Shown here one piece after another: positions 18,554-27,790 of a stretch of 64,000 nucleotides of DNA. The notes under the pieces are model-generated. The model worked only from the letters and a program-made list of their open reading frames with translations. It had not been told where the DNA came from and made no database searches. The translations under genes and the position numbers were made by a program. This stretch comes from Saccharothrix ecbatanensis (lineage in GTDB: Bacteria; Actinomycetota; Actinomycetes; Mycobacteriales; Pseudonocardiaceae): positions 7,378,001-7,442,000 of the forward strand of contig NZ_JACHMO010000001.1 of the NCBI RefSeq assembly GCF_014205015.1, read 5' to 3'. Numbering within the stretch: the stretch's first letter is position 1; each line of letters opens with the position of its first letter.

Positions 18554-19462
18554 CTACCCCACCCGTTGCCTCAACCACCGCAACGCTGGCACGCCCTGCG
18601 CCGCCTGGAACGCCCGCAGCGTCGGCAGGCCGGGCGGCGCCGGCAACAACGACGAGTGCACGAAGTACCCGGCACTCGCCGCGACGACCGCCGTCACCGC
18701 ATCCGGATCGGCGCCTTTCGACAACGGCGACGACCGCCAGACGTCCTCCGGCTCGGGGCCGCCCTGCATCGCCAGGCACGGCAGCAGGAGCACCAGGTCG
18801 ACCCACGACGCACCCGACCCGGCCTGCGGCCAGTCCACGAACACGACACCGGACAGGGTCAGCAGCACGTTGTCGGCCCGCACGTCACCGTGCACCAACG
18901 CCGTGCCGGCGGCAGCCGCGGCCCACTCCGACTCCCACGCCGCCAACTCGTCCAACCGCTCCGACGCCCACGGATCGACCCCCGGCAACGGTCGGGCGGC
19001 CAACGACCGCCACCCCGAGAACACGTCCGGATCAGCCCCGACGGATCGCAGCCAGTCCGGAGCCTCCACGGACGCCAACCCGACCACGGCCGCGTGCACC
19101 CGTTCCCACTCGTGCGCGACCCACGGCAGCGCCGGCGTCCGGCCGACGACCTCCTCGAAGACCAGGGCCACCCAGTCGCCGTCGTCGTAGGACCACAGCA
19201 GGCGGGGACCGGGCACGGCGGCGGCGACCTCGGCCTCACGCCGGTGCATGGTCGGGCTGTGCGGGTTGCAGGACAGGCCGACCGCCTTGGCGAACACCCA
19301 CCGCCCGTCGGCCAGCTCCAGCCGTGACGCGAGCCCTGGCGAGAACCCGCCCGCGCAGTTCACCGCCCGGACGACTGCCGACCCGACACCGTCCTCGATC
19401 GCGGCACGGACCTCCGCGGGCACCTGGGCCCACGTCAACCGGTTGCCGCCGATTCCTTCCAC
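18554..19462 (-). CDS. Aminoglycoside phosphotransferase-fold (APH) kinase
   Basis: 302 residues from a GTG at 19462. The kinase-like fold has the Gly loop CAGGFSPGLASRLEL, the lysine in VFAKAV, the Brenner loop LVHGDVRADNVLL with catalytic Asp, and the metal-binding FVDWPQAG (variant of the DxD/DWE motif). Most actinomycete members of this large family are not proven resistance enzymes, and the substrate cannot be read from sequence. It lies between ptsI and the ribokinase on the same strand but with separate spacing, so an operon is uncertain. Confidence 0.85.
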   Translation of the reverse strand: MEGIGGNRLTWAQVPAEVRAAIEDGVGSAVVRAVNCAGGFSPGLASRLELADGRWVFAKAVGLSCNPHSPTMHRREAEVAAAVPGPRLLWSYDDGDWVALVFEEVVGRTPALPWVAHEWERVHAAVVGLASVEAPDWLRSVGADPDVFSGWRSLAARPLPGVDPWASERLDELAAWESEWAAAAAGTALVHGDVRADNVLLTLSGVVFVDWPQAGSGASWVDLVLLLPCLAMQGGPEPEDVWRSSPLSKGADPDAVTAVVAASAGYFVHSSLLPAPPGLPTLRAFQAAQGVPALRWLRQRVG

Positions 19463-19493
19463 GTCACGATGGTCCCGGCTTCGAGGCTGGGGA

Positions 19494-20357
19494 TCACCTG
19501 GTTTTCCGGACCTGCTCCAACGTCGGGTACGACGGCTGCGCGCCGGCGGACGTCACGGACAGCGCGGCCACGCGGGCGGCGAACCCGGCGGCGTCCGCCA
19601 ACGACGAGCCGGACGACAGGCCGTAGGCCAACGCGCCCGCGAACGCGTCACCGGCGCCGGTCGTGTCCACAACGGACACTTCCGGCGCGTTTACTGTGAC
19701 CACTCCGGACGACGTGACCACGGCGGCGCCGAGCGCGCCCAACGTGACCACCGCGGACCGTGGACCCAGGTCCAGCAGGCCTTCGAACGACGACGCCAGC
19801 GACGCGGCCTCGTGCTCGTTCACGATCAGCGGGTCCAGCAGGGCCAACGTGCCGGCCGGCACCTCGACCACCGGCGACAGGTTCAGCACCGGCCGCACCC
19901 CACGTGAAGCCGCTATTTGTACCGCGTGCGACACCGTCGTCACCGGCACCTCGAGCGAGCACACCAGGACGGTCACGTCGTCCCAGGTCAGGGCGTCCAC
20001 ATCGGACACGTCGAGGTCCGAGTTCGCGCCGGGTGCGACGACGATCGAGTTCTCCCCGTCCGGGGTCACGGTGATGTAGGCGATGCCGGTGGGGCGCGAT
20101 GACCGGCGCACGAAGTCCGTCCGCACGCCCGACGACGACAACGAGGACAGCAGCAGATCGCCGTACTGGTCCAATCCGACCGCGCCGACGAACCCGACCG
20201 AGGCGCCGAGTCGGGCGGCGGCGACAGCCGTGTTGGCGCCCTTGCCCCCGGGCAGCACGACGGTGTCGCCGCCGAGCACCGTCTCACCGCCGGCGGGGCG
20301 GCGTGGCACGGACACGACGAGGTCGGCGTTGGCCGAACCGAGCACGAGAACCGTCAC
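19494..20357 (-). CDS. rbsK: PfkB-family sugar kinase, ribokinase-like
   Basis: 287 residues from a GTG at 20357 (MTVLVLGSANADLVV), the normal family start. No ribosome site is visible, so leaderless translation is possible. PfkB signatures are present: VLPGGKGANTAVAAARLGA (N-terminal glycine motif) and VVDTTGAGDAFAGALAYGL (ATP/anion hole with catalytic Asp). The layout and sequence favour ribokinase (D-ribose to ribose-5-phosphate), but other sugars are possible because no ribose transporter or LacI regulator is adjacent. It is divergent from the DUF2339 gene. Confidence 0.85.
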   Translation of the reverse strand: MTVLVLGSANADLVVSVPRRPAGGETVLGGDTVVLPGGKGANTAVAAARLGASVGFVGAVGLDQYGDLLLSSLSSSGVRTDFVRRSSRPTGIAYITVTPDGENSIVVAPGANSDLDVSDVDALTWDDVTVLVCSLEVPVTTVSHAVQIAASRGVRPVLNLSPVVEVPAGTLALLDPLIVNEHEAASLASSFEGLLDLGPRSAVVTLGALGAAVVTSSGVVTVNAPEVSVVDTTGAGDAFAGALAYGLSSGSSLADAAGFAARVAALSVTSAGAQPSYPTLEQVRKTR

Positions 20358-20453
20358 GGGGAAACTCTGCCAGGTACCGGCGTGACCTGTTCGGTACCGG
20401 GTTGAGTAGTGGTACGGATGTCGGATACGTGGGCGAGGGGCGACTCTGGTCAC

Positions 20454-22679
20454 ATGACCGGGACTGGGCAGGAACCCCTGATAAGGCTGGCAGACGAACT
20501 CGGCCACCTGGGCCGCCGCTTGGAGGCGGTGGGACAGGAACTGCACCGGGTGGGCAGCGCCCAGTCAGTGGCCACCCTGCCTCCACCGGCCACCACCAGC
20601 ACTGCCGGTGAGCAGGCCCGTTCCGACGCCGAACGGCAAGCCACCCCGGCCCAGCCCGCCGTCGCCGCGTACGCCCACGCGGCAACCCAGTCCACTGACA
20701 CCACCGCGCCGACCCAAGGTCAGCCCACCGACACTGCGGCGACCCGACCCCTCACGTCGACGGCGCACACCGCAGGCCAGCCCGGCCAAGCCGCGTACGC
20801 CCAGAGCCAGTCCGGCCCGACCGCAGGCGCCACAGATCAGCCCGCCTCCACCGCTCACACCGCAGGCCAGCCCAGCTCCACCGCGTACGCCCAGACTCAG
20901 TCCGGCTCGGCCGCTGGCCACCCCGGCTCGACCGGCTACCCCGCAGGTCAGCCCGGCTACCCCGCAGGTCAACCCGGCTACCCCGCAGGTCAACCCGGCC
21001 AGTCCGGCTACGCCGCAGCCCAGTCCGGCCCGACCGCGTACCCCCAAGGCCACCCCGGCCACCCCGGCCGGCCCGGCTACCCGCCGCCGCCGAACCAGGC
21101 CTGGGGCGCACCCTGGACCCCGGCCCCGCCGCAGCCGCCCGGCCCCTCCCTCTTCGACCGCCTCAGCAAGGACGGCGCGGGCAGCAAGCTCCTCGCCTGG
21201 GTCGGCGGCGCGGTCACCCTGCTCGGTGTCGTCCTCCTCCTCGTCCTCGCCGTCCAACGCGGCTACCTCGGCCCGCTGCCCCGCGTCCTCGGCGGCGCGG
21301 CGCTCGGCGGTGTGCTGGTCGGCCTCGGCCTCTGGCTGCACCGCACCCCCGCCGGCCGCACCGGCGCGTTCGCCCTCGCCGCCACCGGCATCGCCGTCCT
21401 CTACCTGGACGTCATCGCCGCCACCTCGATCTACGACTACCTGCCCGCGGCCGCCGGCCTGACCGCCGGTCTGCTCATCGCGGGTGGTGGGTTGCTGCTC
21501 GCGTTGCGTTGGGATTCGGACATCCTGGCCATCGGCGTCGTCGCCGCCTGCGCCGTGTGCGCGCCCGTCCTCACCGAAGGCTTCACACCGCTGCTCGTCG
21601 CGTTCCTGCTGGTCCTGAAGATCGCGGCCAGCCCGGTCCACCTCAAGCGCGACTGGCCGTGGCTCGCCGTCACCGCGGGCGTTCCCCCGCTGCTCGCCTC
21701 GATCCTCGTCATCGGCCGCACCGACCAGTACACGCTCGCCGCACTGGCCCTGCTGGCCGCCGTGATCGGCGTGGCCGCCGCGGTCCTCACGATCAAGAGC
21801 CGGCCGGACGACATCACCGCGCTCGCACTCGCCGTCGGCTCACCGATGCCCGCCCTGCTCACCACCGCCGTCCTCGACCGCTACCTCGGCGCGGCGGTCG
21901 CCGGCACGGTCGCGGTGATGATGCTGGCGTTGTGGGCGGCCGGACGACAGGCGTTGCCGGCGAAGTTCGGCGCGGCCGTCGGCGCTGTCGGGGTGTTCGC
22001 CTTGTTCCAGGCGACTTCGCTCGCACTGGACGGCAGCACGCGCGCCGCGGTGGTGTTGGCCGAAGCCTTGTTGTTGGCGTTCCTGGCGAAGGTCCTCGCG
22101 TCACGCGGTCCGCTGCTCGGTTCCGCCGTGTTCGGCGCCATCGGGTTCTTGCTCACCGTGTCGAACGCCGTGCCGCCACGGCTGATCCTGGACGAACCGT
22201 GGCGCGTGGACAGTGCCGGTTTCCTGGTGTCCGGCATGCTGACCTCGCTGGTCCTCGGCGTCCTGATGGTCGTGCTGCCGTGGGTGGCGACCAGCCTGAA
22301 CGTCCTTGGCAGGCACCCGTTCCCGTGGATCGCGGGTGGTGTCATCCTGCTGTACGCGGCGGCCGGGGTCGTGTTGTGCGCGGCGCTGCTGGTGTCGCAG
22401 GACGTAACCGGATTCCTCTTCGGTCACTCGATCGTGACGGTGTCGTGGACGGTCGCCGCACTGGTGCTGCTGGTACGCGGAATCGACCGGAAATCCCTGC
22501 GGGTGGCCGGATTGGTGCTGGTCGGAGCCGCGGTGGCGAAGCTGCTGCTGTTCGACATGGCCGCGTTGGACGGTATCGCCCGCGTCCTCGCGTTCATCGG
22601 CGCCGGTCTCGTCCTCCTGACAGCGGGCACCCGTTACGCCAAGCTGGTGGCAACTCGGCGAATTTCGGCTGATTCGTAG
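20454..22679 (+). CDS. DUF2339 polytopic membrane protein with repetitive N-terminus
   Basis: 741 residues from an ATG at 20454. An in-frame ATG at 20418 (MSDTWARG) is an equally possible start. Residues 1-40 include a short helix (IRLADELGHLGRRLEAVGQEL). Residues 40-235 are low-complexity Pro/Gln/Ala/Gly/Tyr with GYPAGQP repeats. The rest is about 16-18 membrane helices, starting at LLAWVGGAVTLLGVVLLLVLAVQRGYLGPLPRVLGG-type DUF2339 sequence (GARVLGG region, LxLGxxxR). The function of DUF2339 is not established. The cytoplasmic repeat tail is unusual in length. Confidence 0.82.
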   Translation: MTGTGQEPLIRLADELGHLGRRLEAVGQELHRVGSAQSVATLPPPATTSTAGEQARSDAERQATPAQPAVAAYAHAATQSTDTTAPTQGQPTDTAATRPLTSTAHTAGQPGQAAYAQSQSGPTAGATDQPASTAHTAGQPSSTAYAQTQSGSAAGHPGSTGYPAGQPGYPAGQPGYPAGQPGQSGYAAAQSGPTAYPQGHPGHPGRPGYPPPPNQAWGAPWTPAPPQPPGPSLFDRLSKDGAGSKLLAWVGGAVTLLGVVLLLVLAVQRGYLGPLPRVLGGAALGGVLVGLGLWLHRTPAGRTGAFALAATGIAVLYLDVIAATSIYDYLPAAAGLTAGLLIAGGGLLLALRWDSDILAIGVVAACAVCAPVLTEGFTPLLVAFLLVLKIAASPVHLKRDWPWLAVTAGVPPLLASILVIGRTDQYTLAALALLAAVIGVAAAVLTIKSRPDDITALALAVGSPMPALLTTAVLDRYLGAAVAGTVAVMMLALWAAGRQALPAKFGAAVGAVGVFALFQATSLALDGSTRAAVVLAEALLLAFLAKVLASRGPLLGSAVFGAIGFLLTVSNAVPPRLILDEPWRVDSAGFLVSGMLTSLVLGVLMVVLPWVATSLNVLGRHPFPWIAGGVILLYAAAGVVLCAALLVSQDVTGFLFGHSIVTVSWTVAALVLLVRGIDRKSLRVAGLVLVGAAVAKLLLFDMAALDGIARVLAFIGAGLVLLTAGTRYAKLVATRRISADS
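20934..20996. repeat. Three 21-bp tandem repeats (GYPAGQP)
   Basis: Three copies of ggctaccccgcaggtcarcc plus one base lie at 20934, 20955 and 20976, differing only at one position. They are in frame within the DUF2339 gene and part of a longer Gln/Pro-rich stretch. Confidence 0.9.
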
Positions 22680-22979
22680 CTCTCAGGATCCAAAACGGCC
22701 CGGATTACGTCAACCTGGTGGTAGTTCTAAGTCGTCGGGGTACGACCACCGGTGCATCGCACCGGCAGGTGTCCGGCGTCGGTCGTTTCGCCCCCCGAGC
22801 GACCGGCGCCGGGCAGACAACCCCGCTGCCGCCCGTCCCGCCGTCGCGGGCGGCAGCCGGACCCGGTGCGGATCACCCGGCGCGGATCACCCGGCGCGGA
22901 TCACCCGGTCCGGCACAAAGGTCACTCGTCCGTAGGACGAAGGTGGAAGCCGACCAAGCGGCGGTGTTCCCATCCAGCC
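22680..22979. other. Intergenic region between DUF2339 and beta-propeller genes
   Basis: 300 bases with no supported gene. It contains three direct 14-bp repeats gcggatcacccggc at 22868-22909. Translated frames across it are Arg/Pro-rich and show no start signal or family match. No promoter or terminator could be assigned with confidence. Confidence 0.5.
22868..22909. repeat. Three 14-bp direct repeats upstream of beta-propeller gene
   Basis: gcggatcacccggc occurs at 22868, 22882 and 22896 (last base differs in copy three), ending 70 bases before the ATG at 22980. It may be a regulator binding array or a simple expansion. The spacing of 14 is not an exact DNA turn multiple. Confidence 0.75.
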
Positions 22980-23993
22980 ATGTGGGGACGACGACGCACC
23001 GCAGCCCTCGGCACCGCCGCCCTCCTGCTCACCGCCGCGGTCGCGGCGGGCCAGTCCCGGTCACACCCGATCATCGCCACCAGCGGCCCCGCGCCCAAGG
23101 CGTACGTGATCGCGCACAACGGTCGGATGCAGGTGCTCGACACGGCCGACGGAAAGGTCCTCGCCGACGCGAACACCGGCGCCTGGACCACCGGCGCCGC
23201 AGTCGGATCGGACCCCCGCCGGGCGTACGTGGTCAACGGCTGGGCGGGCGTGATCACCGCGGTCGACCCGGAGTCGGGCAAGGTCGTCGGCCGCATCGAC
23301 GCCGGCGCGCGACTCGCGCAAGCGGTGCTGCGACCGGACGGCGAACGCCTCTACGTGACCGGGAGCGGCTCGGTCGCCGTGGTCGATCCGGCGACGTTCC
23401 GCCTGGTCGCGGCGATCCGGGTGGGCGGCCAGCCGCACGGCATCGCGGTCACCCCGGACGGGCGGCGGCTGTACGTGGCCAACGCCCAGGACGGCACGGT
23501 GAGCGTGCTCGACACCACGAACGCCAGTCCCAGGACCACCATCGACATCGGCGGCCTGCCGCAGCACGTCGCGATCAGCCCGGACGGCGACGCGGTCTAC
23601 GTCAGCTCGCTCGACCTCACCGAGGGCGCCGGCAGCGTCTCCATGATCGACCCGCACGCCGACGAACTGCGCTGGTCGACGCCCGTGGGCAAGGGCGCGG
23701 GCAGCATCGCCGTCACCCCCGACGGGCGGCACGTCTACGTCGCGCTCGACCGCCAGGTCGCCGTCCTCGACACGGCGACGCGCGCCACCAGGACGTTGCC
23801 GTTCACCGCCAGGACGTTGGCCATCGCGCCCGCCGACAGTCGGGTGTTCCTGGCCACCGGCAACAGCATCACCGTGCTGGACAGCGCCGACGACGAAGTG
23901 CTGACGACGTTCCAGTTGAGCGGCCTGGACGACGATGGCCGCGGCTTCGCAGCCGCGGCCATCGCGTTCGAACCGCCCGAGGACGTGTCCTAG
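22980..23993 (+). CDS. Secreted YVTN-type beta-propeller protein
   Basis: 337 residues from an ATG at 22980. Residues 1-24 are an export signal (MWGRRRTAALGTAALLLTAAVAAGQ). The mature part is a seven-blade-type propeller with repeats such as VTPDGRRLYVANAQDGTVSV and ISPDGDAVYVSS (YVTN family, as in bacterial surface-layer and PQQ-type proteins). No catalytic motif is seen. An upstream in-frame start would add an Arg-rich non-signal stretch and is rejected. The gene converges on the MMPL gene. The two stop codons share the palindrome CTAG, so the 3' ends overlap by two bases. Confidence 0.85.
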   Translation: MWGRRRTAALGTAALLLTAAVAAGQSRSHPIIATSGPAPKAYVIAHNGRMQVLDTADGKVLADANTGAWTTGAAVGSDPRRAYVVNGWAGVITAVDPESGKVVGRIDAGARLAQAVLRPDGERLYVTGSGSVAVVDPATFRLVAAIRVGGQPHGIAVTPDGRRLYVANAQDGTVSVLDTTNASPRTTIDIGGLPQHVAISPDGDAVYVSSLDLTEGAGSVSMIDPHADELRWSTPVGKGAGSIAVTPDGRHVYVALDRQVAVLDTATRATRTLPFTARTLAIAPADSRVFLATGNSITVLDSADDEVLTTFQLSGLDDDGRGFAAAAIAFEPPEDVS

Positions 23994-26119
23994 ACCCGTT
24001 GCGGCACCTTGGAGTGACCGCCGTCGCCACCGGCGTTCTCGTCCTCCACTGGCGCTTCCTCGTGGATCGCCATCCGCTCCTGGATCCGCCGCAGCGGTCC
24101 CGGGGCCCACCACACCGAGTCGCCGAGCACCTTCAGCACGGCCGGCACCAGCAACATCCGGACCACGGTGGCGTCCAGCGCCAGCGCCAGGATCATGCCG
24201 ACGCCGACGAACCTCATGATCGTGATCTGCGAGAACGCGAACGCGCCGGTCACCACGATCAGCAGCAGCGCCGCCGCCGTGATCACCCGTCCGGTCTTGG
24301 CCAGGCCGATGGTCACGGCCTCCTCGGTCGACGCGCCGCGCCCGCGTGCCTCGACCATCCGGGACAGCAGGAACACCTCGTAGTCCGTGGACAACCCGAA
24401 CACCATGGCCGCCATCAGCACCACGATCCCGGACTCCAGCGGCGCGGGCGTGATGCCGAGCAGCGACGCGCCGTGGCCCTCCTGGAACACCCACACCAGC
24501 ACACCGAACGTCGCGGCCAGGCTCAAGGTGCTCATCAGCACGGCCTTGATCGGCAGCAGCACCGAGCCGAACGCCAGGAACATCAGGATGAACGTCGCGC
24601 CGACCAGCAGCAGGGCCATCCACGGCAGCTTCTCGCCGATCGCGTCGAGGCTGTCGGTCACCAGCGCCGTGCTGCCGCCGACGAGCACTTCGCCACCCGG
24701 TGCGGGCAGCGCGCGAACGTCCCGCAGCGCCTGCTTCGACTTGTCGCCGAACGCGTCCTGGTCCAGCCCGGCGTTGATCATCCACACGCCGTTGGCCGGC
24801 TCGGCGCTGATCTGCGCTTCGCCCACACCGGACACCGCGCTCACGTCACCGACGAACCTCTGCACGTCGGCGGGCGACGGGTCGCCGGTCACCAGGATCT
24901 TGAAGCCGGAGTTGGACAGCGCGGAGAAGTCGGAGTTCACCGTCTCGACGGCGACGCGCGCGGCGTGGCCCTCGGGCAGGACCTTCTCGGTGACCTCGCC
25001 GAACTTCACGCCGAGGAACGGCGTGCCCAGCGCGAGCAGCACCAGGATGATCGGCAGCGCGAACAGCACCGGGCGCTTCATCACCCGGCCCGCCAGCCGA
25101 CGCCAGCCCGCCTCCGACGGCGGCTTCTTCTTGCGCCACGGCATGGCCAGCTTGTCCACGCGGTGGCCGAGGATGCCCAGCAGCGCGGGGAGCAGGGTGA
25201 GCGACACGATCGCCGCGATCGCCACCGCGGACATGCCGCCGTAGCTGAGGGACTTGAGGAAGCCCTGCGGGAACAGCAGCAGCCCGGCGAGCGCGATCAC
25301 CAGCAGCGTGGCCGAGAACATCACCGTGCGTCCCGCGGACATGACGGTCCGGCGCACCGCGTCCGGCGTGCTGCGGCCCGCGGCCAACTCCTCGCGGAAC
25401 CGGCCGACCATGAACAGCCCGTAGTCGATCGCCATGCCGAGGCCGAGCAGGCTGGCCACGTTGACCGCGAACGTGTTCACGTCGGAGGCGTACGAGATGG
25501 CGTGCAGCACGCCGAGCGAGCCCATGATCGCCAAGCCGCCGACGAGCACCGGCAGTGACGCCGCGACCAGGCCGCCGAAGATGATGATCAGCAAGATCAG
25601 CACGATCGGCAGCGAGACCGTCTCGGCCTTGGTGAGGTCGGACGCGGAGAGGTCGTTGATCGCCTTCTGGGTCGGGATCAAACCACCGATCTGCGTTTCC
25701 AACCCGTCGACCGGCAATTGGTCGACGATCCGGTCGTACTGCTCGATCTGCTCGTTCGGAGTGCTCGACCGCAATGTGATCACCGCGAGCGACTTGTCGC
25801 TATCGGGTGACGGGAACAGCGGCTGCACCTTCAGCACGGCGTCGCTCGGCAGACCGGACAGCTGGTCGGTGATCTTCTGGAGCTGCGCGGGTTCGGCGGT
25901 GTTGTAGACCACCAGGACGTCACCGCCCTGGCGGCCGAACGCGTCCTGGGCGACCTCGTTGGCCCGCGCCGCCTCGCTGCCCGGAGCCTCGTAGCCGCCC
26001 TGGCTGAGGCGGTCGAACACGCCGAGTCCCCAGATGCCGCCGACCACGGCCAGGGCCACCGTCGCGACCAGCACCACCCATCTGCGGCGGTACGCCAGCG
26101 ATCCCCACTTCGCGAACAC
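23990..26119 (-). CDS. MMPL/RND-family transporter
   Basis: 709 residues from a GTG at 26119 with GGGAGGAC nine bases upstream. Two MMPL repeats, each with one helix, a periplasmic domain and five helices. First-half TM helices run from LPIVLILLIIIFGGLVAASL, with the GLGMAIDYGLFMVGRFREEL signature. The second half has FGLSTDYEVFLLSRMVE. This is the layout of actinobacterial lipid or drug exporters. The divergent TetR gene and operator between them suggest repression by TetR and induction by a small molecule. The substrate is unknown. The acidic C-terminal tail is cytoplasmic. Confidence 0.92.
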   Translation of the reverse strand: MFAKWGSLAYRRRWVVLVATVALAVVGGIWGLGVFDRLSQGGYEAPGSEAARANEVAQDAFGRQGGDVLVVYNTAEPAQLQKITDQLSGLPSDAVLKVQPLFPSPDSDKSLAVITLRSSTPNEQIEQYDRIVDQLPVDGLETQIGGLIPTQKAINDLSASDLTKAETVSLPIVLILLIIIFGGLVAASLPVLVGGLAIMGSLGVLHAISYASDVNTFAVNVASLLGLGMAIDYGLFMVGRFREELAAGRSTPDAVRRTVMSAGRTVMFSATLLVIALAGLLLFPQGFLKSLSYGGMSAVAIAAIVSLTLLPALLGILGHRVDKLAMPWRKKKPPSEAGWRRLAGRVMKRPVLFALPIILVLLALGTPFLGVKFGEVTEKVLPEGHAARVAVETVNSDFSALSNSGFKILVTGDPSPADVQRFVGDVSAVSGVGEAQISAEPANGVWMINAGLDQDAFGDKSKQALRDVRALPAPGGEVLVGGSTALVTDSLDAIGEKLPWMALLLVGATFILMFLAFGSVLLPIKAVLMSTLSLAATFGVLVWVFQEGHGASLLGITPAPLESGIVVLMAAMVFGLSTDYEVFLLSRMVEARGRGASTEEAVTIGLAKTGRVITAAALLLIVVTGAFAFSQITIMRFVGVGMILALALDATVVRMLLVPAVLKVLGDSVWWAPGPLRRIQERMAIHEEAPVEDENAGGDGGHSKVPQRV

Positions 26120-26169
26120 GCGTCCTCCCAGGACTATGCGTTACCGTTTGGGTGAATGGCGTCAACTTC

Positions 26170-26222
26170 GTAAACGGCGTTCACCGACAGTCCCGAAGTT
26201 ATACCCGGTGAACACCGTTTAC
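26170..26222. promoter_or_regulatory. Paired TetR operator between MMPL and tetR genes
   Basis: GTAAACGGCGTTCACC at 26170-26185 and GGTGAACACCGTTTAC at 26207-26222 are inverted copies matching at 15 of 16 positions. Each arm is itself an imperfect palindrome (GTAAAC...GTTCAC), so this may be two TetR dimer sites. A TATACC element lies between them. The position suits control of both divergent genes. Confidence 0.75.
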
Positions 26223-26240
26223 AACGCGATTGGGTGACAT

Positions 26241-26987
26241 ATGACCGAGGCCACTCGCCGAGAGCGGCTACGCGCTGAGACCGAGCGCGACATCCGGCGA
26301 CAGGCCCGTGCCCTGCTCGTCGGGCGCGGCCGTGACGCGGTGACCCTCCGTGCCATCGCACGCGAGCTCGGCATCACCGCTCCAGCGCTGTACCGGTACT
26401 ACGACTCGCGCGAAGACCTGCTCCGCAGGCTCGCCGACGACATCTGCACCGACCTCGCCGCCGAGCTGAACGCCGATCTCCGGCAGATCGGCGAGGACGA
26501 CATCAGCGCGCAGGTCTACTCGGTGTGCCGCGGCTTCCGGCGTTGGGCCCTCGCGCACCCGCAGGAGTTCGCGCTGGTGTTCGCGTCCACAGAGGACACT
26601 CTCGGCAACTGCGGCCCGGACGGTGACCGCGGTCACGTCGGCGACCAGTTCGGCCGGGTGTTCCTGGAGGTCGCGGGTCGGCTGATCGCCAGCCACCCGT
26701 TACCCGAGGGCATCGGCGCGGACGTGCCGGAGGAGCTGCACGCCGACTTGGCGGAGTTCCAGCAGATCCTGCTCGCCACCGTCAACGACCGCGGGGTCGC
26801 GGTGGACGAGAAGGGGCTGCCGCTCGGCGCGGTCTACCACATGACGCAGTCGTGGGTGCGGATCTACGGGCACGTGGCCCTGGAGGTGTTCGGCCGCTTC
26901 CCGTTCGCCGTGTCGAACCCCGAGCCCATGTTCGACAACATGCTGGCGCAGATCCTGGGCGAGTTGGGTTTCCCTCCGCAACCATGA
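26241..26987 (+). CDS. TetR-family repressor (WHG-type C-terminal domain)
   Basis: 248 residues from an ATG at 26241 with GGGTGA upstream. The helix-turn-helix is RQARALLVGRGRDAVTLRAI followed by ARELGITAPALYRYYDSREDLLRRL. The C-terminal ligand domain is of the TetR_C-WHG type (RGFRRWALAHPQEFALVFAS). It probably represses the divergent MMPL exporter and itself through the paired operator at 26170-26222. The ligand is unknown. Confidence 0.9.
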   Translation: MTEATRRERLRAETERDIRRQARALLVGRGRDAVTLRAIARELGITAPALYRYYDSREDLLRRLADDICTDLAAELNADLRQIGEDDISAQVYSVCRGFRRWALAHPQEFALVFASTEDTLGNCGPDGDRGHVGDQFGRVFLEVAGRLIASHPLPEGIGADVPEELHADLAEFQQILLATVNDRGVAVDEKGLPLGAVYHMTQSWVRIYGHVALEVFGRFPFAVSNPEPMFDNMLAQILGELGFPPQP

Positions 26988-27111
26988 GCTGCGACTTCCG
27001 GGCAGACCTTATGGGCCGTTCGAGGGCTTTTCACACTTCCGGGGCAACTTCGGCCCGGGATGGCGGTTCCATGGGGCGTCCGCGAAAGCGAGGACGTCTG
27101 GGACCGGGGGA

Positions 27112-27768
27112 ATGGTGGCGCGGAAGGCAGGCGGGTCCGAGAAGGGATCGGGCGGTGTGGCGTTCGCCGCCGCGGTGCTGGTCGTGCTCGCGGGAGCGGG
27201 TGGCGCGGGTGGCGCGGCGTTGAACTCGGGCGCCGCGAGCGGTGGCGGTGGGGCGGCGCCGGCAGCGGCGGAGAGCATCAGCGTCCGGAAGTGGGACGCC
27301 AAGCGTGCGGCCCGCGGTGGTGACGCCGAGCGTGCCATGAGCCACTTGGGTGTCGCGATCAGCAAGCAGGCGCTCAAGCAGGAGCTCGACTGCGCGGAGA
27401 ACTCGTTCGGCCAGGTGCACGACTTCTTCCTCCGCACCCCGTGCACCTCACTGGACCGCCTGCTGCTGGCGGTCGGGGACCGGGCGGGCAACGCGGCGAT
27501 CGTGTCGGTGGCGTGGGTGACGTTCCCCGGGCGCAACCAGGCGCGGCAGTTCGACCGGGTCATCGACACGGCCGGTTCGGGTGACGTGAAGCCGTTGGGC
27601 GGCGCGGTCGTCGGCCTGCCGGACGTCCAGTTCACCGCCCGGCACTACGCGTCGGAGACCAGGGACACGACGATCACCATCGCCGAGTCCGAACCGGCAA
27701 CCGGGCACGTCGCGCCCGATCTGCTCGACGCGATGACCGAAGTCGCCGCCCAGTTGCCGCGTCCGTAA
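27112..27768 (+). CDS. Membrane-anchored or secreted protein of unknown function
   Basis: 218 residues from an ATG at 27112. Residues 14-38 are one hydrophobic segment (GGVAFAAAVLVVLAGAGGAG), either a signal peptide or an N-terminal anchor. The extracellular part has two cysteines (ELDCAENSFG, RTPCTSLDR) about 20 residues apart that could pair. Ala/Gly bias at the start is strong. I recognise no family. It converges on leuS with 22 bases between stops and has a 124-base upstream gap that shows no clear promoter. Confidence 0.7.
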   Translation: MVARKAGGSEKGSGGVAFAAAVLVVLAGAGGAGGAALNSGAASGGGGAAPAAAESISVRKWDAKRAARGGDAERAMSHLGVAISKQALKQELDCAENSFGQVHDFFLRTPCTSLDRLLLAVGDRAGNAAIVSVAWVTFPGRNQARQFDRVIDTAGSGDVKPLGGAVVGLPDVQFTARHYASETRDTTITIAESEPATGHVAPDLLDAMTEVAAQLPRP

Positions 27769-27790
27769 CCCCTCTTCCGAACGACCTCCC

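Noticed and set aside
22718..25558. A 946-codon open frame on the plus strand across the propeller and MMPL genes
   Set aside because: It is antisense to the MMPL gene and out of frame with the propeller gene. The product is Arg/His/Gln-rich without domains, a result of high GC.
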